Assembly (NCBI GenBank): GCA_022793335.1
Contig: JAAWCQ010000005.1
Location: 1 to 43,599, forward strand
Source: Clostridia bacterium
GTDB taxonomy: Bacteria; Bacillota; Clostridia; Christensenellales; UBA1242
Reading direction: 5' to 3'
Length of the DNA stretch: 43,599 nucleotides
In this document: one piece after another, positions 8,053 to 15,518 of the stretch
Layout of the letters: the number at the start of each line of letters is the position of its first letter
Position numbering within the stretch: position 1 is the stretch's first letter
Notes under the pieces: generated by a model
What the model saw: the letters and a program-made list of their open reading frames with translations, nothing else
Databases searched by the model: none
What the model was told of the DNA's origin: nothing
Position numbers and translations under genes: made by a program

Positions 8053-8904
8053 ATGTTATCTGCAGAAGGAACAGGAAAAAATATCGAGCAAGCTATTGAA
8101 AATGCACTTTTTGAGCTTAAAGCACCAAGAGAAGATGTAGATATTAAAATCATCAACGAGGGTGGTTTATTCAAAAAAGCAAAGGTTGTTGTGACAATTT
8201 CCGAAGATGCAAGAGAAAAATACGAGAAGAAAGAGGCTTTAAAGAAAGCTGAAAAAGAAGCTGAAAAGGCGGAGAAAAAAGAAGCTAAGGCTGAAAAGAA
8301 ACTTGAAAAGAAGACAGAAAAAGCAGAAGCTAAACTTGAAAAGAAAGAAAGCGTTGTCGTAAGAGAAGCTCAATCAAAGACAAAGCTTAAAGCAAAAGCA
8401 ATGGAAGAAGAAGTTTCTGAAGAAGCTGCTTTGGCAAACGATGCTGAGGAGACTGAGACTTCTGATGTAGTCATGGATCCAACAGATTTCTTAAAAGGAC
8501 TTTTTGAAGTTGCTGGAAAGCAAGTTGAAATCAAAACAAGTGAAGATGATAAATATATCACTTATTCGGTGGAAGGCGAAAATCTTGGAGACATGATTGG
8601 CCACCGCGGAGATTGCTATTACGCAATCAACAGATTGCTTGCTGCAGTCACAGGCAAACAACACAAACGCATTTTGCTTGACATTGGCGGCTATAGAGAA
8701 AGAAGGGCAGAAACTTTGACAGCTCTTGCAAAACGCACTGCAGATAAGGTTGCAAAAACTGGCAGATATGCAAGACTTGACCCAATGAATCCAAGTGACA
8801 GAAGAATAATTCACAGCGCTCTTTCAGAAGATGAAAGAGTTGTCACTCTCAGTAAGGGTGAAGAGCCAAGACGCTATGTTATGATTTTCCCAAAAGATGA
8901 ATAA
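8053..8904 (+). CDS. khpB: RNA-binding protein KhpB (Jag/EloR)
   Basis: The 283-residue protein has the three Jag parts. A Jag_N domain (1-50) contains the G-G-L-F-K-K-A-K motif. A lysine/glutamate/alanine-rich linker (about 55-105) probably forms one long charged helix, followed by an acidic stretch. The C-terminal KH domain has MIGHRGD near 180-186, and the R3H domain has R-R-I-I-H after LDPMNPSD near 245. KhpB with KhpA binds many RNAs and influences cell elongation and division in Firmicutes. ATG 8053 follows GGAGGGAG. It lies 180 bases after yidC in the usual order; I see no terminator between them, so it may be co-transcribed. The linker is longer than in many homologues. Confidence 0.93.
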   Translation: MLSAEGTGKNIEQAIENALFELKAPREDVDIKIINEGGLFKKAKVVVTISEDAREKYEKKEALKKAEKEAEKAEKKEAKAEKKLEKKTEKAEAKLEKKESVVVREAQSKTKLKAKAMEEEVSEEAALANDAEETETSDVVMDPTDFLKGLFEVAGKQVEIKTSEDDKYITYSVEGENLGDMIGHRGDCYYAINRLLAAVTGKQHKRILLDIGGYRERRAETLTALAKRTADKVAKTGRYARLDPMNPSDRRIIHSALSEDERVVTLSKGEEPRRYVMIFPKDE

Positions 8905-8935
8905 TTAAAGCGTTTAAATACAGTTTAATAAAAAT

Positions 8936-8964
8936 AAAAAACTACCTAAACTGGTAGTTTTTTT
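8936..8964 (+). terminator. Terminator after khpB
   Basis: AAAAAACTACC (8936-8946), loop TAAACT, then GGTAGTTTTTTT (8953-8964): an 11-bp stem with a T-run, 32 bases after the khpB stop. The A-rich left arm means it could also work against transcription coming from the dnaA side. Confidence 0.85.
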
Positions 8965-9402
8965 GTTGCAATAAAATGGTCTATAAAAAAGTTTTAGCTT
9001 TGTTTTTAACATCTTTTCTAAAGTCTTTTCAAAGTGTTTTAATCAAAGTAAAAAAAGATTTTTTAATTAAAATATAAAAACAAATTTTTAGTCAAAGTAA
9101 AAAAAGATTTTTTAGTTTAAGCATTATTATTCAAGTTATATAATTTAAGTGGTGTTGTCTTGGTCAATGGTTGAAATTTAAAGTAAGAGATTGTTATAGT
9201 GGTCGCCTTTTAAAATGTTAAAATAAATGTGAAAATTTAGAAAAAATTGCTGATTTTAATTATATAAAATTTCGAGGGTAATGCAATAATTAAATTAAAA
9301 ATGGTCGAAAATTTGAAAAAAATACGATATTTTTGCGTTTTTTTTGGTAATTTTGTTTAATTTTTTCTTAATTTTAAATAAAAACATTAAAAATAATCTG
9401 CT
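8965..9402. other. AT-rich khpB-dnaA intergenic region with tandem direct repeats
   Basis: No gene is seen. It lies between two convergent terminators, so it is probably untranscribed. It is rich in A- and T-tracts and holds an exact 23-bp direct repeat. No TTATNCACA DnaA box is seen. It is one of three candidate origin segments near dnaA. Confidence 0.5.
9043..9114. repeat. Exact 23-bp direct repeat, two copies 49 bases apart
   Basis: The sequence beginning TCAAAGTAAAAAAAGATTTT and ending TTA occurs at 9043-9065 and 9092-9114. Each copy contains an A7 run, GA and a T6 run, likely to bend DNA. The start-to-start distance is 49 bases. Confidence 0.85.
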
Positions 9403-9432
9403 AAAAAAATAAAAAACTGCCAAGGGCAGTTT
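9403..9432 (-). terminator. Terminator of dnaA
   Basis: On the minus strand AAACTGCC (9432-9425) pairs with GGCAGTTT (9421-9414) around a 3-base loop and runs into T6-A-T7. The dnaA stop codon (9433-9431) overlaps the first arm, so termination follows directly on the end of the gene. Confidence 0.85.
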
Positions 9433-10786
9433 AGTTATTTTGAGATAAAAGCTTTTTTATTTCGCTTATATAACCTTGAATTTTATGTGAGGTTTTAAGC
9501 TGGTCAGTGATTTTGTCTCGTGCATTTATGATTGTATGATGGTCTCTTCCACCAAACATTTTACCAATAGAAACAAGTGGAATTTCAAGAATTTCGTTTA
9601 TAAGATAGATGGCAATCATTCTTGGCTCAACGACATCCTTGCTTTTCTTTTTGCCAACAATGTCTTGTCTTGTTATGTCAAAATAAGAGCAAACGGTATC
9701 AATAATTTGGTCGGCGGAGAAGCCTTCATTTTTTTCTTCTTCAAGTTGACCATTGAACGCTTCAAGAGCCTCTTCCATTGTTGCAGATGGCTTATTTGAA
9801 ACCATTGCGAGAAAGTGTATTTTTGCAAGCATGCCTTCAAGGTCACGCACATTTGAGCTTATTCTTTCTGCGACCAGCTCAATTACATCATCATCGATAG
9901 AATACTTTTCAATTTGACATTTTTTTCTGAGAATGGCAATTCTGGTTTCGAGCTCTGGATGTTGAATGTCTTGTGTAAGACCGCTTGAAAAACGAGAACG
10001 AAGTCTGTCAGCAAGGGTTTCAATTTCCTTTGGCGGACGGTCAGAGGTGATGATGATTTGTTTTGAATTTTGATATAACTCATTAAAGGTATAGAAAAAT
10101 TCTTCTTGAGTGGAGGTCTTCTTTGAAATAAACTGAATGTCATCCACCATAAGCACATCAAGATTGCGATATTTTGTTCTAAACTCAAGCACGGCCTTGT
10201 TTTTGGCTGGTGAGCCAAGAGACTCGATATAATCATTTGCAAACTGTTCGCAGGTGACATACATTACATTAAGATGTGGAAAATATTCTTTATAGTAGTT
10301 TCCAATAGCATGCAACAGGTGGGTTTTGCCAAGCCCTGAGCCGCCATAGATAAACAGAGGATTGAATTTTACACCAGAGTGTTCGGCAACCGCGCGGCAG
10401 GCGGTGTAAACAAATTTATTTGAGTCGCCAACAACGAAATTGTCAAAGGTATATTTTGGATTGAAAGGATTTTTTTTGACATTGACTTCCTTTTCAGTGT
10501 TTTTGTCGCCATGAAGATTTATATATTCAATCTCTTCGGTAGGGTCAAGAATTTCAATAATGAGGTCTGTGCCGAATATGTCTGAAACGGCTGACGAAAG
10601 CTTTTCAAAATAGTTTCTTGACAACTGATTTTTTGCTGAAGTGGTGTTGGCTGCCAAAATAAGAGTTTTATTGTCAACAAAGTCAATTACTTTAATTGGT
10701 CGAAACCACATCACAAATGACACATTTGAAACGGTAAGTTCAAGCTTATCAAGCACAGCTTTCCAAAGGGTAGATAAATCTTTCAT
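9431..10786 (-). CDS. dnaA: Chromosomal replication initiator protein DnaA
   Basis: This 451-residue AAA+ ATPase binds DnaA boxes, forms a filament and melts the origin. Domain I (1-80) is followed by a short linker II (about 85-108). Domain III has Walker A GGSGLGKTH (148-156), Walker B VLMVDDIQF (211-219), the Sensor/arginine region LADRLRSRFSSGL (258-270) and Sensor 2 near SNVRDLEG. Domain IV ends with the recognition motif FGGRDHHTIINARDKI (411-426). This differs from the common GGRDHTTVxHA at two positions that normally include DNA-contacting residues (T to H, H to N). The upstream ribosome site is weak (AGGA, about 13 bases from ATG). It is convergent with khpB and divergent from recF; dnaN is absent. 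The promoter is at 10982-11010. Confidence 0.97.
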   Translation of the reverse strand: MKDLSTLWKAVLDKLELTVSNVSFVMWFRPIKVIDFVDNKTLILAANTTSAKNQLSRNYFEKLSSAVSDIFGTDLIIEILDPTEEIEYINLHGDKNTEKEVNVKKNPFNPKYTFDNFVVGDSNKFVYTACRAVAEHSGVKFNPLFIYGGSGLGKTHLLHAIGNYYKEYFPHLNVMYVTCEQFANDYIESLGSPAKNKAVLEFRTKYRNLDVLMVDDIQFISKKTSTQEEFFYTFNELYQNSKQIIITSDRPPKEIETLADRLRSRFSSGLTQDIQHPELETRIAILRKKCQIEKYSIDDDVIELVAERISSNVRDLEGMLAKIHFLAMVSNKPSATMEEALEAFNGQLEEEKNEGFSADQIIDTVCSYFDITRQDIVGKKKSKDVVEPRMIAIYLINEILEIPLVSIGKMFGGRDHHTIINARDKITDQLKTSHKIQGYISEIKKLLSQNN

Positions 10787-10981
10787 AGTTTTTTTGTATT
10801 TCCTTTTTTTCTTTTATAATTCTTTTTTGAAGATAATTTGTTTAAAATCGCATAAAAAACTATAAAAATATCGAAAATTTGCATTTTTTTGATATTTTTT
10901 AGCATTTTTTCATAAAATTATTAAATTTTAATATAAAATTATCATCTTTAAAAAGATTATTTTTATGTAGTTTATGAATTT

Positions 10982-11010
10982 AGTATAATGTTCTTTTTTT
11001 AAAAAGTCAA
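10982..11010 (-). promoter_or_regulatory. dnaA promoter
   Basis: On the minus strand, TTGACT (11010-11005), a 17-base spacer, then TATACT (10987-10982): five of six matches in each box. Predicted +1 is near 10975, giving a leader of about 190 bases. The -35 box lies inside the left arm of the palindrome at 11001-11038. Confidence 0.75.
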
Positions 11011-11038
11011 GTGGGCGGTGACGCTTTTTTGACTTTTT
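11001..11038. repeat. Palindrome with GC-rich core between dnaA and recF
   Basis: AAAAAGTCAA (11001-11010) and TTGACTTTTT (11029-11038) are exact reverse complements around an 18-base centre containing GTGGGCGGTGACGC, the only GC-rich island in the 317-base divergent region. Each arm carries an outward-facing TTGACT; the left one is the dnaA -35. It could be an operator, an origin element or, on the plus strand, a terminator-like hairpin followed by T-runs. Confidence 0.7.
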
Positions 11039-11067
11039 TGTCTTTTTTAAAATTTATATTATTTTGA

Positions 11068-11096
11068 TTGAAAATTATTCTTTAATTTGGTAAAAT
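11068..11096 (+). promoter_or_regulatory. recF promoter, likely giving a leaderless mRNA
   Basis: TTGAAA (11068-11073), a 17-base spacer and TAAAAT (11091-11096). The usual +1 would fall at about 11103, next to the recF ATG at 11104. No ribosome binding site is present upstream, consistent with a leaderless start. Confidence 0.7.
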
Positions 11097-11103
11097 ATAT
11101 TTG

Positions 11104-12165
11104 ATGCAAATAAACAGCCTTACATTAAAAGATTTTCGCAGTTATAAAGAAAAAAAGATTGAATTTTCACCACAGGTAAATGTCATTGTCGGCAAAAATG
11201 CAATGGGCAAGACAAACATTCTTGAGGCTGTATTTTTTATGGTGCTTGGCAAAAGTTTCCGCACCTCTCGAGAAAAAGAGGTAGTGAGATTGGGCGAAGA
11301 AAATGGTTATATTAAAGGGGAGTTTCAAAAGAAATATCGCGACATTGATATTGAAATGTTTTTCAATACCTCGCGAAAAAAGGCGGTCAAGGTTGACGGC
11401 ATAGGGCTGAGAAAGATTGGTGAGCTTTTAAGCTCGGTCAATGCGGTATTCTTTTCCCCAGACGAGCTTAAACTTATTAAAAACAGCCCAGACGAGCGGC
11501 GAAGGTTTATGAATATAATTTTAAGTCAAACCAGCAAAAGTTATTATTATTTGGTTGCGCGTTATGAAAAAGTGCTGGCAAACAGAAATAAACTGCTTAA
11601 GACCAGTCATGATATGACGTCGCTTAGTGAAACAATTGATATTTGGAACAGGGCACTTGCCGACCTTGCTGAAAAGATTTATAAACAGCGGGCAAAGCTT
11701 ATAGAAGAGTTGTCTCCGTTTGCCAAAAAGGCACAGGATTATCTTTCGGGCGGAAGAGAAGAGATTGAAATTGAATATATAAGCTCTTTCCAAGGGGAAG
11801 ATTATGCGGCGAAAATGCTTAAGGGGCTGGAAAAGAGCCTTGAAAAAGATTTCAAACTTGGATACACCACTCTTGGTGTGCATAGAGACGAAATTGACAT
11901 TTATTTAAATGGGAAAGAGGTGAAAAGTTTTGGCTCACAGGGGCAGCAAAGAACGGTGGCACTTTCACTTAAACTTGCCGAGCTTGAGGTTATGAAAAAT
12001 AGAGTGGGCGAAGAGCCGGTGCTGCTTTTAGATGATGTTTTCAGTGAGCTTGATAAAGAGCGAAGAAAAAAACTTTTAAAGTTTACATCAAAAGCCCAGA
12101 CCATAATCACCTGCACAGATTTTGATGATAGTGAAATCGAATGCAATGTAATAAGGCTTCCTTGA
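11104..12165 (+). CDS. recF: DNA replication and repair protein RecF
   Basis: This 353-residue SMC-like ATPase loads RecA at gaps with RecO and RecR. Walker A is GKNAMGKTN (30-38), the ABC signature is FGSQGQQRTVALSLKLAE near 277-294, and Walker B is VLLLDDVFSELD near 306-317. The length is typical. I take ATG 11104; the TTG at 11101 would add one residue. There is no Shine-Dalgarno sequence, and the promoter at 11068 predicts a leaderless message. In most Firmicutes recF follows dnaA and dnaN on the same strand; here it is divergent from dnaA, with dnaN missing and no gyrB after it. Confidence 0.96.
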   Translation: MQINSLTLKDFRSYKEKKIEFSPQVNVIVGKNAMGKTNILEAVFFMVLGKSFRTSREKEVVRLGEENGYIKGEFQKKYRDIDIEMFFNTSRKKAVKVDGIGLRKIGELLSSVNAVFFSPDELKLIKNSPDERRRFMNIILSQTSKSYYYLVARYEKVLANRNKLLKTSHDMTSLSETIDIWNRALADLAEKIYKQRAKLIEELSPFAKKAQDYLSGGREEIEIEYISSFQGEDYAAKMLKGLEKSLEKDFKLGYTTLGVHRDEIDIYLNGKEVKSFGSQGQQRTVALSLKLAELEVMKNRVGEEPVLLLDDVFSELDKERRKKLLKFTSKAQTIITCTDFDDSEIECNVIRLP

Positions 12166-12346
12166 TAGGTGATGCTTGAAAAACTTTTAGGTAAAAACGA
12201 CAGCATATTTTAATTTTTATATAGATTTATTTTTAATAATAATTACTGTAAAAGACTTAAATATTTAGCTTTTTATATAACTTAGCTTGATTAAGACTTT
12301 TTCAAAATAACAATGATTTTTAGTTTTTTAAGAGGAATAATATAAT

Positions 12347-12389
12347 AAAAAACACAGTCATCTTTCTTAGTAAACTGTGTTTTTTTTTT
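12347..12389. terminator. Bidirectional terminator between recF and the lipoprotein gene
   Basis: AAAAAACACAGT (12347-12358) pairs with ACTGTGTTTTTT (12374-12385), followed by four more T. The 12-bp stem has A-runs and T-runs on both sides, so it can serve both convergent genes. The rest of 12166-12522 is AT-rich with no gene. Confidence 0.88.
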
Positions 12390-12522
12390 GATTATTTAGA
12401 CATTTTAAAAAATCAGCAATTTTGATTTTGTTTTACAATAATTTAATAAAAAATCTTGAAATTTGATGAAAAATCATTGTTTTTTCGACATTTTTGCACA
12501 TTTTTAATAAAATTTCTTTTAA

Positions 12523-13746
12523 TTATACATTATTTGTGTATGTGCAATTACTGAAAGTGATTTCAATAGGATTTCCTGCTGGAACAAGGAGTGCATCAGT
12601 TTGAGTGGCATTGAAGGTCATATCTTTGAAGGTGATTGTTCCACCAGTGCAAGCTGAGAAATCTACTAAATGAGCGGCAGGGCTTTCTCCAGTTGAAGAA
12701 ATGGTGAAATTGATAAATTTTACATTTTCAACCTTTCCTACAATTTTGATTGGAATTATTTCTTGACCATTAAGTGAGTTTGTTGAACGCTCTGAATAAA
12801 TGGTTAAGTTTTTTACATTTTCAAGTACCAATGGGCTTTCAAAGGTGCTGGTAAAGCCGTGTGCGAGCATAACGCTGTCAATACCTTCATCAATGGCACT
12901 TTGAAGGTCAGCGAATGATCTTACAATTCTTCTTGCGTTTGAAGTAATTGAGATTTTAGTTTGATAATCACCATATTTTATGGTTATCTCTTTTTGGCCA
13001 GGTTGAATAACTGCATTTTCTATTGTGAAGTTTTGCACCTCTTCGGTTTTTCCGCTTCTATATTTAAGAGCAACCTTCATTCCGCTTTGGTCAAACCTTT
13101 CTCCAAAATAATATTCGGTCTTTGTTGGGGAAGTGGTGACTTCAAGTCCTTCAACACCATCTTTTAAAATGGTGAGGTTTACTTCCTGTGCGTATGCACC
13201 TTCATATTCTACTACAATTTTTGCACCTTGAACGGCGTATTCTGGATGAGTAATCTTGCATGCGGCTAAATCAAGCTCTTCTTCTTTGCCTGATTGATAT
13301 TTTCCAAATACTTTAAGGCCGCTTATGTCAATTCTATCATTTTCATAATAGGTGGTTTTAAGTCCGGCAGTGTTTAAAGAAATTTCTGTAATCTCTCCAT
13401 CGCCAACAGTGACTGTGCAACTATCAGAAAGCTCGGTATCAGAAATGGCGATTGTAATTGTCGCAGTGCCATAATTGACACCCATCAAATAGCCGGAGCT
13501 GTTGAGTGCAACTATTGACTTATCAGAGCTTTTAATGGTAAGTGTGTAGTTGTTTGCATTGTTTGGCAAAACATCGTAATCAAGTGGCACAACTTGACCT
13601 TTGTAAATCTCAATTGAGTCATAGTTTATTTTTACCTCTTTGACAGGAACATCCTTGCCGCAGCCTGCCAGTAATATTGCAGTCATTGCAATGGTAATAA
13701 GTAAAAATATTGGTAAAAATACGCTTTTTTTCGCTTTTTTTGTCAT
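12523..13746 (-). CDS. Surface lipoprotein with bacterial Ig-like domains and a C-terminal beta-helix
   Basis: This 407-residue protein starts at an ATG behind AAGGGGTG. A basic N-terminus and hydrophobic helix end in the lipobox LLAGC, so Cys29 would be lipidated and the protein held on the outer face of the membrane. About 36-115 is a BIG_2-type Ig domain (SDKSIVALNSSGYLMGVNYG, then TATITI). About 116-195 and 196-268 are two Big_3-like domains (Y-Y-E-N-D-x-I-D-x-S-G-L-K-V and Y-Y-F-G-E-x-F-D-Q-S-G-M-K-V). The last 135 residues resemble a right-handed beta-helix (VENVKFINFTIS, GGTITFKDMTFNATQ, ITFSNCTYTNN). It is probably a surface adhesion or carbohydrate-interacting protein; no catalytic motif is visible. 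It stands alone between recF and trpS. Confidence 0.8.
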   Translation of the reverse strand: MTKKAKKSVFLPIFLLITIAMTAILLAGCGKDVPVKEVKINYDSIEIYKGQVVPLDYDVLPNNANNYTLTIKSSDKSIVALNSSGYLMGVNYGTATITIAISDTELSDSCTVTVGDGEITEISLNTAGLKTTYYENDRIDISGLKVFGKYQSGKEEELDLAACKITHPEYAVQGAKIVVEYEGAYAQEVNLTILKDGVEGLEVTTSPTKTEYYFGERFDQSGMKVALKYRSGKTEEVQNFTIENAVIQPGQKEITIKYGDYQTKISITSNARRIVRSFADLQSAIDEGIDSVMLAHGFTSTFESPLVLENVKNLTIYSERSTNSLNGQEIIPIKIVGKVENVKFINFTISSTGESPAAHLVDFSACTGGTITFKDMTFNATQTDALLVPAGNPIEITFSNCTYTNNV

Positions 13747-14086
13747 TTTTCACCCCTTTTTAATAAATTTTCTTATGATTTCAAGAAATTACATTAAATT
13801 TTATCTCTTTTATTTTGCTGAAAAAGATAAGCTGATTTTTGGTTGTTGTAATGTTAGTTTGTCCAATTTTTCTTTAATTAGGCAGAATATTTTTGAAATT
13901 TTTGCTTTTATTATTTGACTTTAAAAAGCTGATTTTAAATCAATTTTTCAGAAAATTTTCCAGCCAAATTTTTAGTATAAACTTAGTCTAAATAAGGTCA
14001 AATTTGTGTCTAAATTTTAATAAATTTAAGTTGAAATTAAGTTGATTTTAAGTCAAATTTTTGACTGTTTCTAGATATTTTTTTGC
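13747..14086. other. AT-rich gap between trpS and the lipoprotein gene
   Basis: No gene is seen. A small palindrome AGTCAAA-TT-TTTGACT lies at 14051-14066 just after trpS, without a T-run. I could not assign a convincing promoter for the lipoprotein gene. Confidence 0.4.
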
Positions 14087-15151
14087 CTATTTTTCGATAA
14101 ATTTTTTGTAGTTTATTCCGATTGCATCCTTCATTTTTTCAAGGCGTTTTGCAGCTTCTTCGCTTGCAAGAAGGGAGTTTTTGAAAAGCATTTCATAAAT
14201 TTCATCAACATGTTTAAGGCATTCTTCTCTGCGTTTGCGAATAGGTGTAAGCAGCTCTTCAAGTACTTTGATGAGAAAGTTTTTTACTTTGACATCGCCA
14301 AGTCCGCCGCGAGTGTAGTGTTCTTTAAGCTGGTCAAGATTTTCATATTCAGGCAGATAACGGCTGAAATGTTCATCTTTACAAAAGGCATCAAGATAAG
14401 CAAATGCGATGTTGCCTTCAATTTGGCCAGGGTCGCTTACTTTAATGTGATTTGGGTCGGTGTAGGCTGACATAACCTTTTCGCGCACCGTCTTTTCATC
14501 ATCGCAAAGATAAATGGCGTTTCCTGCAGATTTCGACATTTTGATTTTTCCGTCGATTCCAGGCAGTCTTTGGCAAAGTTTGCTTTCAGAGACGATTGCT
14601 TTTGGAAGCACAAACACCTCTTCTTTTGGGTTGTAAGTGAAATTGAAGGAATTTACAACCTCTCTTGCTTGTTCAAGCATAGGAAGCTGGTCATTTCCAA
14701 CTGGTACTAAAGTTGTTCCAAAGGCAAGAATATCAGCGGCCTGTGATACTGGATAGTTGATAAACCCGATTGGCAGTGAGCTGTTGAAACCTCTCAGCTT
14801 GATTTCTTCCTTGATGGTAGGGTTACGCTGCAGTCTTGAAAGGGTGACAAGATTCATAAAATAGGTGGTAAATTCGTGAAGCTGGGGCACCATTGACTGA
14901 ATAAAAATGTTCACTTTGCTTGGGTCAATGCCGGCAGCTATGTAGTCAATTGCCACTTGAATAATGTTGTTTTTGACTTTGTCAACCTTGTCAGCGTTGT
15001 CGGTGAGCGCCTGTGTATCGGCAATCATGATATAAAATTTGTCATAATCAAGGGTGTTTTGCATTTCAACACGCTTTTGCAGTGAGCCTACATAGTGACC
15101 AAGATGCAAATTTCCGGTGGGTCTGTCACCTGTTAAAATAATATCTTTCAT
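14087..15151 (-). CDS. trpS: Tryptophan--tRNA ligase
   Basis: This 354-residue class I aminoacyl-tRNA synthetase charges tRNA-Trp in the cytoplasm. The first signature is RPTGNLHLGHYVGSL (10-24, HIGH type). The active-site region includes SQAADILAFGTTLVPVGNDQ (136-155) and the KMSKS loop is KIKMSKSAGNAIYL (202-215). The length is slightly above the common 330-340. ATG 15151 follows GAGGA. Its promoter is at 15187-15215 and the leader is only about 30 bases, so there is no room for a T-box riboswitch and none is seen. It is single-gene and divergent from the giant surface-protein gene. Confidence 0.96.
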   Translation of the reverse strand: MKDIILTGDRPTGNLHLGHYVGSLQKRVEMQNTLDYDKFYIMIADTQALTDNADKVDKVKNNIIQVAIDYIAAGIDPSKVNIFIQSMVPQLHEFTTYFMNLVTLSRLQRNPTIKEEIKLRGFNSSLPIGFINYPVSQAADILAFGTTLVPVGNDQLPMLEQAREVVNSFNFTYNPKEEVFVLPKAIVSESKLCQRLPGIDGKIKMSKSAGNAIYLCDDEKTVREKVMSAYTDPNHIKVSDPGQIEGNIAFAYLDAFCKDEHFSRYLPEYENLDQLKEHYTRGGLGDVKVKNFLIKVLEELLTPIRKRREECLKHVDEIYEMLFKNSLLASEEAAKRLEKMKDAIGINYKKFIEK

Positions 15152-15186
15152 AAAATCCTCGTTTTTAATAATTTCTTTTCAAAATC

Positions 15187-15215
15187 AGTTTAGGGCATTG
15201 CAAAAGTTTTGTCAA
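15187..15215 (-). promoter_or_regulatory. trpS promoter
   Basis: On the minus strand, TTGACA (15215-15210), 17 bases, TAAACT (15192-15187). Predicted +1 is near 15180. The divergent promoter for the giant gene is at 15428; the 212 bases between them hold nothing I recognise. Confidence 0.75.
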
Positions 15216-15427
15216 GCAAACTTTATTACAATCTTTTTCAACATAGCCTATTTTTAGTCGAATTTTATATAATTTTTTATCCCATTTTTTCAATTTGTTG
15301 GCATTTTTTTGCAATTTATTGAGGATACTAAACTCAAAATTCATAGGAAAAGTTAAACGAGGCCTTTCATATACATGAAAAGCTTTATATTAAAGGGCAA
15401 AAAATATTTTTAATTGCATAATTTTAT

Positions 15428-15456
15428 TTGCCTTATGTAAAATAAACTTGTATAAT
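15428..15456 (+). promoter_or_regulatory. Promoter of the giant surface-protein gene
   Basis: TTGCCT (15428-15433), 17 bases, perfect TATAAT (15451-15456). Predicted +1 is near 15463, with a leader of about 56 bases that ends in the ribosome site AAGGAGG (15507-15513). Confidence 0.7.
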
Positions 15457-15518
15457 ATATTTAAGAGTTTATTACGCTTAAATATTTCAAAAGCGAAGCC
15501 ACTAAAAAGGAGGCGTTT

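Noticed and set aside
11101-11103. TTG 11101 as start of recF
   Set aside because: ATG 11104 is next in frame and gives the normal N-terminus; neither has a ribosome site.
15216-15427. T-box riboswitch upstream of trpS
   Set aside because: The trpS leader is only about 30 bases and the conserved T-box sequence is absent from both strands.
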